64,000 bases of DNA from Edaphobacter flagellatus (GTDB taxonomy: Bacteria > Acidobacteriota > Terriglobia > Terriglobales > Acidobacteriaceae): assembly GCF_025264665.1 (NCBI RefSeq), contig NZ_CP073697.1:620001-684000 (forward strand), in the 5' to 3' direction. Shown one piece after another: positions 51,204 to 60,146 of the stretch (position 1 is its first letter; the number at the start of each line of letters is the position of its first letter). The notes under the pieces are model-generated. The model did no database searches, was not told the origin of the DNA, and saw only the letters and a list, made by a program, of their open reading frames with translations. The position numbers and the translations under genes were made by a program.

Positions 51204-52082
51204 ATGCCTTCCCGCCTCATCATCAATGCGGACGACTTCGGACTGACTCCTGGCATCAATCGCTCGATCATTGAACTTCATCAGGCCGGCGTGCTCACGT
51301 CGGCCACGCTGATGGCTACGGGCGCTGCCTTTGACGATGCCGTGGTGCTGGCTCGTGCAAATCCATCGCTCGGCGTTGGCTGCCATCTTGTGTTTACCGA
51401 CGGAGCTCCGGCATCACCGCCTGAGCACATTCCTTCGCTTATCGGTCCCGACGGGAAAAACTTTCGGCCTTCACTGCTTCATTTTGTTCGTGCGCTTTTG
51501 AGCGGCCAGATACGCGAGGAAGATCTGGTGCGTGAGGCGTATGCGCAGATCGCACGGCTACAACAGGCGGGCATTCGCATCACGCACGTCGATACGCATA
51601 AACATACGCATCTCTTCCCCGCGGTTGCACGACCTCTGCTGAGCGTCCTGCAACAAGCATCCATTGGAGCGATACGCAATCCTTTTGAGCCGGATTTCAC
51701 ACAACGGCTGGCTCATGCCGACTTCAAACGCCGAATGCAAATCAATCTGCTGAATCGACTGCAGCCTTCCTTTACGCGACATCCACAGATTGAGAACCGC
51801 GCTGTCGTTACGACTGCCGGTACGGTTGGCGTCTCGGCGACGGGGAATCTCAACGCAGAAACTCTTGCCGAGATTCTGAACTCTCTGCCGGATGAGGGAA
51901 GCTTCGAGCTTGTGTGCCATCCCGGCTATAACGACCGCGATCTGGATCGCGTTACGACTCGCCTTCGCAGCCACCGTGAGGTGGAGATGAAGGCTCTCCT
52001 CGCTGCGATTCCTGAAAGACTTGCGCAACCTAATGCGCCCGCGCTCATCCACTTTGGTAGCCTTCAGCCTGCACATACGTAG
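51204..52082 (+). CDS. ChbG/HpnK (YdjC) family carbohydrate deacetylase
   Basis: A 292-residue protein of the ChbG family, zinc-dependent deacetylases of diacetylchitobiose or of hopanoid head groups. The metal and substrate motifs are RLIINADDFGLTPGIN at the start, VGCHLVFTDGAPASPP, ITHVDTHKHTHLFPAV with the His cluster, and ELVCHPGYNDRDL near the end. The ATG at 51204 is preferred to the TTG at 51198; neither has a clear ribosome-binding site. bshA follows after 10 bp, so they are very likely cotranscribed. The usual bacillithiol deacetylase BshB is of the unrelated LmbE fold, so a role for this enzyme in that pathway is only suggested by position. Confidence 0.88.
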   Translation: MPSRLIINADDFGLTPGINRSIIELHQAGVLTSATLMATGAAFDDAVVLARANPSLGVGCHLVFTDGAPASPPEHIPSLIGPDGKNFRPSLLHFVRALLSGQIREEDLVREAYAQIARLQQAGIRITHVDTHKHTHLFPAVARPLLSVLQQASIGAIRNPFEPDFTQRLAHADFKRRMQINLLNRLQPSFTRHPQIENRAVVTTAGTVGVSATGNLNAETLAEILNSLPDEGSFELVCHPGYNDRDLDRVTTRLRSHREVEMKALLAAIPERLAQPNAPALIHFGSLQPAHT

Positions 52083-52092
52083 GAGACCTGCG

Positions 52093-53247
52093 ATGAAGAT
52101 CGGTATCACCTGCTATCCCACTTACGGCGGCTCCGGTGTCGTCGCCACCGAGCTTGGTATTGAGCTGGCAGCGCGTGGCCACCAGATTCACTTCATCACC
52201 TCGTCGCAGCCCTTCCGCCTGACTGGGCGCGAAGCGAATATTCATTTTCACGAGGTCTCGGTTTCAACGTATCCGCTCTTCGAATATCCGCCTTACGATC
52301 TGGCGCTGGCGACACGCATGGCTGAGGTTGCCGACTTCTATTCGCTCGATCTACTGCATGTGCACTATGCGATTCCTCACTCGGTCAGCGCGCTGCTTGC
52401 CAGCCAGATGATCGCGACGCATACCATGGTTGCGCGGCGCAGGCGGCTGCCCTTTATCACCACACTTCACGGTACAGATATCACGCTGGTTGGCCTCGAT
52501 CCGTCCTACCTTCCGATTACGCGCTTCAGCATTGAGCAGTCTCATGGCGTTACTGCGATCTCGTCGCATCTTGCGGATCGCACACGCGAGGCCTTTGGCG
52601 TAACGAACGAGATCGAGGTGATTCGCAACTTCGTCAACTGCGATCTGTACTCGCGCAAGCCGGAGCTTGTTGCCCAGATGCGGCCGCGCTTTGCGGCGGA
52701 GAATGAGCACCTTTTTGTACATCTCTCCAACTTCCGTCCGGTCAAACGGGTTCTGGATGTCGTCGAAGTCTTTGCCCGTGTCTCCCGTGTTTTGCCTGCA
52801 CGTCTGATGCTGATTGGCGATGGACCAGATCGGAGCGCGGCGGAACAGCTTGCCCTGCGCTACGGCGTGCAGGACCGCATTCACTTTCTCGGCAAGCAGG
52901 ACGAGGTTCACGATCTGCTTCCGCTTGCCGACCTGATGATTATGCCCAGCCAGATGGAATCGTTTGGGCTGGCCGCGCTTGAATCCATGGCATGCAGCGT
53001 TCCCGCCATTGCTACGCGTGTGGGCGGCGTACCAGAGCTGATTGATGATGGCGTGACGGGGCTACTGTTCGAGATTGGCGATGTCGATCGCATGGCAGAA
53101 GCTGCAATCGGGCTATTGCAGGACAAGCCGCGCCTGCAGGCCATGTCTGCTGCGGCGCGACGTACGGCACAGGACCGCTTCTGCACCACGCGCATCATTC
53201 CACTTTATGAGGACTATTACCGCCGCGTGCTGGAGCGCAACGCCTGA
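52093..53247 (+). CDS. bshA: N-acetyl-alpha-D-glucosaminyl L-malate synthase, bacillithiol pathway
   Basis: A GT4-family glycosyltransferase of 384 residues that joins GlcNAc from UDP-GlcNAc to L-malate. It opens with KIGITCYPTYGGSGVVATELG, the N-terminal GGSG loop of BshA. HLSNFRPVKRVLDVVEVF and the EX7E region MPSQMESFGLAALESMACS follow, then VGGVPELIDDGVTG. The ATG at 52093 has TAGGAG seven bases upstream; the frame extends back to 52021, but only inside the deacetylase gene. The 3' end overlaps the histidine kinase gene by 31 bp in convergent orientation. The bshB and bshC genes are not in the window. Confidence 0.9.
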   Translation: MKIGITCYPTYGGSGVVATELGIELAARGHQIHFITSSQPFRLTGREANIHFHEVSVSTYPLFEYPPYDLALATRMAEVADFYSLDLLHVHYAIPHSVSALLASQMIATHTMVARRRRLPFITTLHGTDITLVGLDPSYLPITRFSIEQSHGVTAISSHLADRTREAFGVTNEIEVIRNFVNCDLYSRKPELVAQMRPRFAAENEHLFVHLSNFRPVKRVLDVVEVFARVSRVLPARLMLIGDGPDRSAAEQLALRYGVQDRIHFLGKQDEVHDLLPLADLMIMPSQMESFGLAALESMACSVPAIATRVGGVPELIDDGVTGLLFEIGDVDRMAEAAIGLLQDKPRLQAMSAAARRTAQDRFCTTRIIPLYEDYYRRVLERNA

Positions 53248-54662
53248 CCGAACCTTCCGTCAGGATCGACCTTGCGCATGACGCCGTCCATCACATGCGT
53301 TGCGGCAGCAATAACCTCGCGGCCGCTTGCGGGCCATGTTGCTGAGCCTGCATCCAACACCGGCATGCGAAGCGTCACTTTTGTTCCTCGGCCGGGGCGG
53401 CTGTTGACCTCGACGGTCCCCAACTCGCCGTATTGCACGGCCATGCGCTCGCGAACGTTTCGCATGCCGATGCCGCTGCGCGGTGGCGGAAGGCCGGGGA
53501 CTGCGGCTGGAGTCTCATTCTGCTCGACGAGCATGCCGACACCGTCGTCCTCCACTTCGATCTGCAGCATACCGTCGTCTGTGATGCGGCTGCGCAGTGT
53601 GATTGTTCCTCCGCTGATGCGCGGTTCAAGTCCGTGCTTGATGCTGTTCTCGATGAGCGGTTGAAGGAGCATTCCGGGGACGACAACGTCGAGCGTCTCG
53701 GGAGCGATCTCTTTGACGACCTTCAGCTTCTCGCCGAAGCGGACGACTTCGATATCGAGATAGTCGTCGGTGAAGTCCAGCTCATCGCGCAGAGGCACGA
53801 ACGCCTCGCGATCTTTGAGGAGCACGCGCAGGATGTTGGCCAGCTTGACGATCATTTCTCGCGCCAGCTCAGGCTGTACACGTACCAGCGAGGTGATGGA
53901 GTTCAGCGTGTTGAAGAGGAAGTGCGGATTGATCTGCCGCTGCAGGGCATCGAGCCGGGCTTCCAGCAGTAGCCTTCCCTGCTCTTCCAGCTTCTTTTCA
54001 ACACGGATCGCATTCCAGATTTTGAGCGGGATGCCGACGACGATGGGTGAAGTGGCACAGATCAGCAACTCGACCCACCACTCGTAGGAGTAGAGGGCGA
54101 AGTAGCGTCTTGGGTAGAAGTGCGAGAGGAAGCCGAGGCAGAGCTGCAGGACTGCGATCAGCACCAGCAGCAGAATCTGGCGGTCCAGATGCGGCCGGCG
54201 CAGGTTGCGTGTGACCCAGCGATAGATGCTGAGGTCGATCATGGGCGAGAAGGACCAGACATCCTCGCGATCAGCAAAGCGTCCGAAGGTCCCGGCGACC
54301 GCAGCGACGATCAGGTTGATGGGAAGCGCCCAATATTCGTGGTGTCCCATGGCTGGAATCGCCATTGCGGCTCCGCCAGCCATGGCGGCGAGCGGGCCGA
54401 CGAGGACACCGAGCAGGATGGTCGCCTCATAAGAGATGTCGGCGGCGAGGAAGTTGGGGACTTTGACGCGGATGAGGACGCCGAGGACAAGCGGCGCGCA
54501 GATCATGGCAACGAGTCCGATCGTCTCGCGCGGCGTTCTGTGTGCGGCCAGCAGGATGCGCTTGAAGACATTGGATCGGGCCAGCGATGCAGACAGAGCC
54601 GCTGCGACTCCCAGCTTGACCAGGAGCGTGATAAGGATCAGCGACTGCGTGATATGCGTCAC
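53217..54662 (-). CDS. LytS/YehU-type sensor histidine kinase
   Basis: A 481-residue membrane kinase. The N-terminal half has about six helices with the 5TM-LYT arrangement (LVAMICAPLVLGVLIRVKVP, GVLVGPLAAMAGGAAMAIPAMG). A short coiled linker leads to the His_kinase domain with INPHFLFNTLNSITSLV, whose His is the phosphorylation site. The ATPase has PLIENSIKHGLEP (N box), VEDDGVGM (G1) and GIGMRNVRERM. These kinases usually pair with a LytTR response regulator, but none is adjacent. The gene is divergent from ribA with a 100-bp gap, and its 3' end overlaps bshA. The stimulus is unknown. Confidence 0.9.
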   Translation of the reverse strand: MTHITQSLILITLLVKLGVAAALSASLARSNVFKRILLAAHRTPRETIGLVAMICAPLVLGVLIRVKVPNFLAADISYEATILLGVLVGPLAAMAGGAAMAIPAMGHHEYWALPINLIVAAVAGTFGRFADREDVWSFSPMIDLSIYRWVTRNLRRPHLDRQILLLVLIAVLQLCLGFLSHFYPRRYFALYSYEWWVELLICATSPIVVGIPLKIWNAIRVEKKLEEQGRLLLEARLDALQRQINPHFLFNTLNSITSLVRVQPELAREMIVKLANILRVLLKDREAFVPLRDELDFTDDYLDIEVVRFGEKLKVVKEIAPETLDVVVPGMLLQPLIENSIKHGLEPRISGGTITLRSRITDDGMLQIEVEDDGVGMLVEQNETPAAVPGLPPPRSGIGMRNVRERMAVQYGELGTVEVNSRPGRGTKVTLRMPVLDAGSATWPASGREVIAAATHVMDGVMRKVDPDGRFGQALRSSTRR

Positions 54663-54762
54663 ACTCTTACTTTACGCTTGCGGTCTTTGGGGTTGGCTGC
54701 ATCGGATTGTGCCCGAAGGGAATCCAATCCTTGTGAGCGCTGAAACGTATAATCAGACGAAG

Positions 54763-55401
54763 ATGCCTTTTACTGCCGTCCATAAAGTAGCCGATGCCGA
54801 CTTCCCCACGCGCTGGGGACACTTCCGGATTCTTGGTTTTGAAGGCATTGTGGACCATCCTGAGCCCTGCAACGATGCCATTCCTGCTCCTGCGAAGCGG
54901 ATTGAGGGCGCGGTGGCGCTGGTGATGGGCGATATCCACTCGGCTCCTCCGATTGTGCGTATCCATTCGCAGTGCCTTACGGGCGATGTGTTTCATTCGC
55001 TGCGCTGCGATTGCCGCCAGCAGCTTGAACTGGCGCTCGCTACGATTACGGAGCATGGCTCCGGCATTCTGCTGTATGAGCAGCAGGAGGGCCGCGGAAT
55101 CGGGCTGATGGCCAAGTTGAAGGCCTACGAGCTGCAGGATCAGGGATTGGACACGATTGAGGCCAATCTGGAGCTTGGATACAAGGCTGACTGCCGTGAA
55201 TTCGAGCTTCCCGCTGAGGTTTTGAAGCAGCTTGGCGTTCATGCCGTTCGTCTGATGACGAACAATCCGGCGAAGGTTGAGGCGCTGGAGCAGGCAGGGA
55301 TCAAGGTCACGGAGAGAATTTCCGCTCTGGTCCCGAGTGAGCCCACGAATGAGCGATATCTGCTGACGAAGCGGGAGAAGATGGGGCACCTGGTCAGCTA
55401 G
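54763..55401 (+). CDS. ribA: GTP cyclohydrolase II
   Basis: Opens the imidazole ring of GTP as the first step of riboflavin synthesis. At 212 residues it is the stand-alone form, without a fused DHBP synthase. The zinc cysteines lie in HSQCLTGDVFHSLRCDCRQQ, and the catalytic part has LLYEQQEGRGIGL followed by DTIEANLELGYKADCREF. VRLMTNNPAKVEAL is near the end. The ATG at 54763 fits the family N-terminus; a longer frame to 54436 runs antisense to the kinase gene and is rejected. The 100-bp upstream gap is too short for an FMN riboswitch and shows none. Repeat copy C follows directly. Confidence 0.95.
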   Translation: MPFTAVHKVADADFPTRWGHFRILGFEGIVDHPEPCNDAIPAPAKRIEGAVALVMGDIHSAPPIVRIHSQCLTGDVFHSLRCDCRQQLELALATITEHGSGILLYEQQEGRGIGLMAKLKAYELQDQGLDTIEANLELGYKADCREFELPAEVLKQLGVHAVRLMTNNPAKVEALEQAGIKVTERISALVPSEPTNERYLLTKREKMGHLVS

Positions 55402-55402
55402 T

Positions 55403-55665
55403 ACCCCTCCCCTGGGTTTTTGCGCAAATTATTCATTCGATTCGATTTAGCACCGGGTTCCTTTTGTAAAATATTGATTCGAAATAATTTAACGCTCAAA
55501 ATATTGATTTATAAAGAGTTAGCCCCGGTCCTTTTGGACCGGGGCTTTTTGTTTGCTGAGTTAAGTGTAGCGGAGTGAGGGAAACTTATCGGCAGATTTT
55601 TGTGAGTTTATTTGCTTTGGAATGAGGGAGTTGTGGTTTTAGGGGGCTTGACAGGCGTTTTCCGC
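55403..55665 (+). repeat. dispersed intergenic repeat, copy C
   Basis: Starts one base after the ribA stop with ACCCCTCCCC. It continues through TTTGCGCAAATTATTC, AAAATATTGATTCG, the hairpin at 55521-55546, TTTGCTGAGTTAAGTGTAGC and GAAACTTATCGGCAGATTTT. GTTTATTTGCTTTGGAATGA follows, and it ends GGGGGCTTGACAGGCG TTTTCCGC. It is the closest match to copy A, with long identical blocks. Confidence 0.85.
55521..55546 (+). terminator. hairpin in repeat copy C, after ribA
   Basis: AGCCCCGGTCC and GGACCGGGGCT form a perfect 11-bp stem with a TTTT loop, followed by TTTTTGTTTG. A strong intrinsic terminator about 120 bases behind ribA. Confidence 0.9.
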
Positions 55666-56483
55666 TCAAGCTGGCAGGGGGTCGTTACGCCTTCGGCTTC
55701 ACTCCGGCCTTCGGCAGAGCGGTGGCCGCTTCGCGGCAGCTAGATTTAGAGGCCAAGCCTGAAGGCTTGGCGTACCTAGAAGCGGTTCGCGGCGCGCATG
55801 TCGAGATGCCCTGGGTTGAGGGCTCGGGTTGCCCGGGAATCGGTCGTACGGTTGCGCGAATCGCTCAACCCTCATGTTGCGATGAGGCTTCGCCATGAAT
55901 GGGACATCCGTTTTGGTGGCTGAGAAAGGACATTCATGTTTTGGTGCGCTATGGACGAGGCTCCCCACCACACCCTATTGTGGGCCATGGATTTGCACCT
56001 GCTTGTCGTGGCATGGATGGCACCTGCTAGTGATGGCGGGGAGGTTTGTGCGATCCCACCTTAGCTCGCTGCGCGAGCGAAGATGGGGCACCCACTTTGG
56101 TGGTTGGGAGAAGGCTCCGCTTTGGTGGCGGGGAAGGGTTCTGCGAAGAAATGCGGAGAGACCCTTCGCCCTTGGCTTGAGGGAAGGCTCTGAAGCCGTA
56201 TCTCTTCTCTGAGCCGTATCTCTCTTACGGAGGCGGTTCGTGGCGGTTGGATTCGGCATCCCTTCGACTTCGCTTTAAGGAGGCTTTAAGCCCGTGTTTC
56301 TTGGTGAGGCGGTTTGTGGCGCTTGGAATGGCGGCTAGAGAGAGATATGCGATTCTTCACGGAAGATACGCGGCCCCTTCCATTGAGCGATTTCGCGTTA
56401 CCCGGAAATGAAGACGCGACTGCGGTAGACTGCATGGCATCTGAAGCAGCAGAGGAAATTTCAGAAAGACGTGGGGGTGGCCG
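55666..56483. other. long non-coding or decayed stretch with short imperfect repeats
   Basis: These 818 bases have frames of up to 105 codons on both strands (55895-56212 plus, 55699-55971 minus), but none has a recognisable domain or plausible composition. The text repeats short units: CATCCGTTTTGGTGG, CATTCATGTTTTGGTG, CACCCACTTTGGTGG and CTCCGCTTTGGTGG between 55905 and 56140, and GGCGGTTCGTGGCG / GGCGGTTTGTGGCG near 56230 and 56310. Also seen is GAAGGCTTGGCGTACCTAGAAG. It looks like accumulated intergenic filler next to the repeat rather than a gene. The promoter of the AsmA-like gene must lie at its right end. Confidence 0.5.
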
Positions 56484-58676
56484 ATGACGGGACGCTACAG
56501 GACTTTACTGTTGGCTTTGGGTGGTGTGGTGGCTCTGGTGGTCGTTGCCGGACTGGCGGTTCCTCTGTTTTTGAATGCGGACAGCTTCAGGGAGCGCATT
56601 GAGCAGGAGATTTCGAGTTCGCTGGGGCGGAAGGCGACGCTGGGCAAGCTGGACCTTTCGGTCTTCTCCGGCAGCCTGGTGGCGGAGAATGCTTCCCTCT
56701 CCGACGACCCGGCCTTCAGCAGCGAGCCTTTTCTTACGGCGAAAAAGGTGAAGATCGGCGTTGAGCTGCTTCCGCTGCTCCTGAGCAAGAAGGTGAGCAT
56801 CACCGGCTTTGCGATCGATGAGCCGAAGATCAACCTGATTCGCCATGCGGACGGGATGTGGAACTATTCGACGATTGGCGGAGCGCATGCGGCGAAGCCT
56901 GCGGGCAGCAGCAGTGCGACGCCGGATGTGAGCATTGCGAAGATCACAGTCACGAACGGGCAGCTGACCGTCAACACGGAAGCTGCGGCGGGGGCGGCGG
57001 CTACTCCGAAACGCACTTACGATCAGCTGAATATTGAAGCGAAGAACTTCACATTTGAGAAGCAGTTTCCGTACAACGTGTCGGCACATCTTCCGGGAGA
57101 TGGGACGGTTAGCATTGCCGGCAATGTGGGGCCGATTAACCAGAAGGACGCTTCGCTGACTCCGTTTTCGGCGAAGCTGTCGGTCAAGCACCTTGATCCG
57201 ACGGCGGCTGGTTTTGCCGATGCTGCTTCCGGGCTGTCAGGCACGATTGATGCGATCGACGGCACCGCAACGTGGAACGGGCAGCAGCTTCACGTGGTCG
57301 ATCTGGTGGTCGATACGCCGAAGCTGACGCTGACGGACAACGGCAAGCCAAAGGCTGCGGCTCCGGCGAAGGCACCTGACTCCAGCGATATGATGAGCAC
57401 CTTCTCGGCCGATCATCTACAGGTGAAGAACGGGCAGCTAACGCTGACGGCTCCGGGGAGGAAGAACCCGGCGGTGTATCAGCAGCTGAATGCGGAGATC
57501 ACGGGACTGACACCGACAAGCTCGGCTCCGTTCAAGCTGACGGCGCAGATTCCCGGTGGTGGTTCGGTGACGGCGGATGGAACGGCGGGGCCACTGAACC
57601 AGACGAATGCCATGGCTACTCCGCTGAATGCGCATGCGGTGTTGAACCATGTGGATCTGGCGGCGAGCGGTGTTGTTGCACCGGATGCGGGGATCAAGGG
57701 GCTGGCCAATCTGGACGTCAAGGCGCTTTCGGACGGCAAGAACCTGAATGCGAATGTCTCGACGAACATACAGGGTCTGCAGCTGGCGGCGAATGGATCT
57801 CCTTCAGCCAAACCCGTCGATGTGCAGATCGCCGTAGCGCAGGATATGCAGACGCAGGCTGGGCAGGTACAGAAGGCAGTGATTACGATTGGCCGCGCGG
57901 TGGTGAATATTGGCGGCACCTATCAGCTAAGCGGATCAACGACGACGCTGAATTTGCAGGTAAATGGACAGGCGCTGCCGGTGGATGAGCTGCAGGAGTT
58001 TCTTCCTTCGGTGGGCGTTCACCTGCCGACGGGATCGCGGCTGCAGGGCGGAACGCTGACAATGAATCTGAATGTAGCGGGCTCGTCGGCGGAGCCGGTG
58101 ATCAGCGGGCCGATCCGGCTGGAGAATACGAATCTTGCGGGGTTCGATCTGGGCTCGAAGCTGCAGGCGGTTACGGCGCTGACGGGTGCGAAGACGGGTT
58201 CGACGACGGCGATCCGTTCGCTGAGCACGAATATTCGTGTGCAGGGTGGCAATGTGCGCACGGACAACCTGGTGCTGGATATGCCTGCGCTGGGTACGGC
58301 GACGGGGGCTGGAACGGTCGCGGCTTCAGGAGCGTTGAACTACAACGTGGTGCTGAAGCTGACGGGTCTACTGGGAAGCGGCAAAGGTGGCGCGGCGGCA
58401 GGAGCGGGCGGCATTGCCGGGGCTCTGATGGGGATGATTCCCGGAGGCGGGGCGGCGGGTTCGGTTGGAGGCATTGCCGCCGGAGCGCTTCGTAACGGCA
58501 TTCCGGTAGCGATTGGAGGAACGACGTCGAATCCGACGTTTACGCCGAATATGGCCGGTGCGCTGAGCAGTGGGGCGAGCGCCTTTACGGGGGGAAGCAA
58601 GAATCCGGTCAGCAAGCAGTCGCCGACGAACTCATTGACCAATGCGCTGGGCGGGTTGCTGAACAAGCATAAGTAA
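56484..58676 (+). CDS. AsmA family protein
   Basis: A 730-residue envelope protein. One N-terminal membrane helix lies at about 8-30 (LLLALGGVVALVVVAGLAVPLFL), followed by the AsmA start NADSFRERIEQEISSSLGRKATLGKLDLSVFSGSLVAEN. The long middle is repetitive beta sequence with low-complexity Ala/Gly/Thr linkers, in which a unit with NGQLTLTAPGRK / NGQLTVNTEAA and GTVSIAGNVGPINQKDA / GSVTADGTAGPLNQTNA occurs at least twice. The C-terminal AsmA_2 part ends in a Gly/Ala-rich region. AsmA-like proteins bridge the inner and outer membranes and take part in lipid transport or outer-membrane assembly. The ATG at 56484 follows a GGGGGTGG stretch. It converges with the DinB gene, whose stop is 3 bp away. 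Confidence 0.92.
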   Translation: MTGRYRTLLLALGGVVALVVVAGLAVPLFLNADSFRERIEQEISSSLGRKATLGKLDLSVFSGSLVAENASLSDDPAFSSEPFLTAKKVKIGVELLPLLLSKKVSITGFAIDEPKINLIRHADGMWNYSTIGGAHAAKPAGSSSATPDVSIAKITVTNGQLTVNTEAAAGAAATPKRTYDQLNIEAKNFTFEKQFPYNVSAHLPGDGTVSIAGNVGPINQKDASLTPFSAKLSVKHLDPTAAGFADAASGLSGTIDAIDGTATWNGQQLHVVDLVVDTPKLTLTDNGKPKAAAPAKAPDSSDMMSTFSADHLQVKNGQLTLTAPGRKNPAVYQQLNAEITGLTPTSSAPFKLTAQIPGGGSVTADGTAGPLNQTNAMATPLNAHAVLNHVDLAASGVVAPDAGIKGLANLDVKALSDGKNLNANVSTNIQGLQLAANGSPSAKPVDVQIAVAQDMQTQAGQVQKAVITIGRAVVNIGGTYQLSGSTTTLNLQVNGQALPVDELQEFLPSVGVHLPTGSRLQGGTLTMNLNVAGSSAEPVISGPIRLENTNLAGFDLGSKLQAVTALTGAKTGSTTAIRSLSTNIRVQGGNVRTDNLVLDMPALGTATGAGTVAASGALNYNVVLKLTGLLGSGKGGAAAGAGGIAGALMGMIPGGGAAGSVGGIAAGALRNGIPVAIGGTTSNPTFTPNMAGALSSGASAFTGGSKNPVSKQSPTNSLTNALGGLLNKHK

Positions 58677-58679
58677 GAG

Positions 58680-59213
58680 CTAAACGCGCTGGGCCATGAC
58701 GACCTTGGCGGTTGTGATGGCCTGGCCGACGTGGCGCTGGGTGTGGTCGGCGACGTGGACGAGGAGTCCGCCTACGGTTGTGGGGAGTTTTTGGCGGCCG
58801 ACGAATCGGGGCTGCTCGTAGGTGGCGAGCGGGATGGCGAGGATGCGCTTGAAGGAGATTTCGATGGCCTCGGCGAACTCCATGAGTGTAGCTTCGCGGT
58901 CGACGTACTCGGCTTCGGAGCGCAGGAGTTTTAGCTGGCGCTCGCTGAGCTGGTGGCCTTCGGCGTAGGTGAGCAGGCGGTCGAGCGAGCGGGCGATGTG
59001 GCGCAGATGGAAGCCAACGGAGGGCAGGTTGAGCGGCTGAAGTTCCATCTGGGTGCCGTCGAGAGGGTCGCACCAGAGAGCAATGTCTTCGGCGGCAAGC
59101 TCGAGGGCGTGCAGGACGCCGCGGCGCACAGCGTCGGTTGCGGTATGGGTTCCGCGGAGCCAGGGCTCGACTTTTTTCTCAGGCTTCTCGGTTTTCTCGC
59201 GCTTCTCCGTCAT
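58680..59213 (-). CDS. DinB family protein
   Basis: A 177-residue four-helix-bundle protein of the DinB/YfiT superfamily. The metal-binding histidines appear in VGFHLRHIARSLDRLL and in LVHVADHTQRHVGQAI, the usual positions in helices 2 and 4. The N-terminal 20 residues are Lys/Glu-rich and disordered. Family members are metal-dependent thiol transferases (for example with bacillithiol) or hydrolases. The presence of bshA 6 kb away makes a bacillithiol-dependent role possible but not shown. The stop lies 18 bp from the neighbouring transporter operon gene start region on the same strand; it may be cotranscribed from upstream. Confidence 0.88.
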   Translation of the reverse strand: MTEKREKTEKPEKKVEPWLRGTHTATDAVRRGVLHALELAAEDIALWCDPLDGTQMELQPLNLPSVGFHLRHIARSLDRLLTYAEGHQLSERQLKLLRSEAEYVDREATLMEFAEAIEISFKRILAIPLATYEQPRFVGRQKLPTTVGGLLVHVADHTQRHVGQAITTAKVVMAQRV

Positions 59214-59231
59214 GAGGGCACCTCTTCCCTT

Positions 59232-60146
59232 TTATAGTCCCTTATTTTTGCGGAACTCGCGCACGACTTCGGCGACGTCGCGGTGCTGGCGGTCGACGGC
59301 GTCGTTCATGGCGCGGACTTCGTCGGCGGAGAGCTTGCCGGCGAGCTGGTCCATGGCGGTTTGAATCTGAGGGTGACGCGCGAGAGAGTCCTCGCGGACG
59401 AGGGGGACGGCCTCATAGGGAGGAAAGTAGTGCTTGTCGTCTTCGAGGGCGACGAAGCCGAGGGCGCGGATGGGGCCGTCGGTGGAGTTGCCGGCGACAA
59501 TGTCGACCTGATTCGACGAGAGGGCGCGGTAGAGGAGGCCGAGATCCATCAGGCGTGGCGATCCGGCAAAGTGGAGGCCGTAGGTGGCTTCGAGGCCGTG
59601 GAGGCCGTCGGGGCGCTCCTCGAACTCGTAGCCGACGCCGAGCCGCATCTGAGGAGCATGTGGGATGGTGTCGGAGATGGTTTTGAGGCCCATGCTCTGT
59701 GCGTCGGAGCCGCGCACGACCATAGCGAAGGTGTCCTCGAAGCCGAGGCCGGGCTCAACGCGAATGCGGTAGCGGGTGGCGTAGAGGCGGCGGACGGTGT
59801 CGTAGACCTGGGCCTGGGTACGCTGGCCGAGGGGCGGCAGAGGCTGCTTGAGGATGGCGGTCAGCGCGGTGCCGGTGTACTCGACGTAGGCGTCGATGCG
59901 GCCGGTGGTGAGGGCCTGCTGGCAGATGTAGCTTCCGGCGAGGTAGAAGCGGCGGGCTACGGGCTGGCCGGTGGCGGCTTCGATCTGCTGGGCGAGGAGC
60001 TCGCCGAGGACGACCTGCTCGGTGAAGTTTTTGGCTCCGATGGTGATGCGCGAGGAACGCGGCGGCGCGCAGGCTATGCAGAGAAGGAGCAGTGCCAGAA
60101 TCGCTGCCGGGGTGACTCGTTGGACTGCTGCGTTGCGGGACTTCAT
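59232..60146 (-). CDS. osmoprotectant (glycine betaine/choline) ABC transporter substrate-binding lipoprotein
   Basis: A 304-residue binding protein of the OpuAC/ProX group. A lipoprotein signal ends in the lipobox LLCIAC at about 20-25, so it is anchored by Cys. The mature part starts with ITIGAKNFTEQVVLGELLAQQ, the family signature, and has YICQQALTTGRIDAYVEYTGTAL and DIVAGNSTDGPIRALGF. It captures compatible solutes in the periplasm. The ATG at 60146 overlaps the permease stop in an ATGA arrangement. It is the third gene of the operon ATPase-permease-binding protein. Betaine, choline or carnitine cannot be told apart by eye. Confidence 0.93.
   Translation of the reverse strand: MKSRNAAVQRVTPAAILALLLLCIACAPPRSSRITIGAKNFTEQVVLGELLAQQIEAATGQPVARRFYLAGSYICQQALTTGRIDAYVEYTGTALTAILKQPLPPLGQRTQAQVYDTVRRLYATRYRIRVEPGLGFEDTFAMVVRGSDAQSMGLKTISDTIPHAPQMRLGVGYEFEERPDGLHGLEATYGLHFAGSPRLMDLGLLYRALSSNQVDIVAGNSTDGPIRALGFVALEDDKHYFPPYEAVPLVREDSLARHPQIQTAMDQLAGKLSADEVRAMNDAVDRQHRDVAEVVREFRKNKGL

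Noticed and set aside
54663..54762. FMN riboswitch before ribA
   Set aside because: The gap is only 100 bp and lacks the conserved RFN-element core sequences.
55895..56212. 105-codon plus-strand frame after ribA
   Set aside because: Trp/Arg-rich translation of short-unit repeats, with no ribosome-binding site or family signature.
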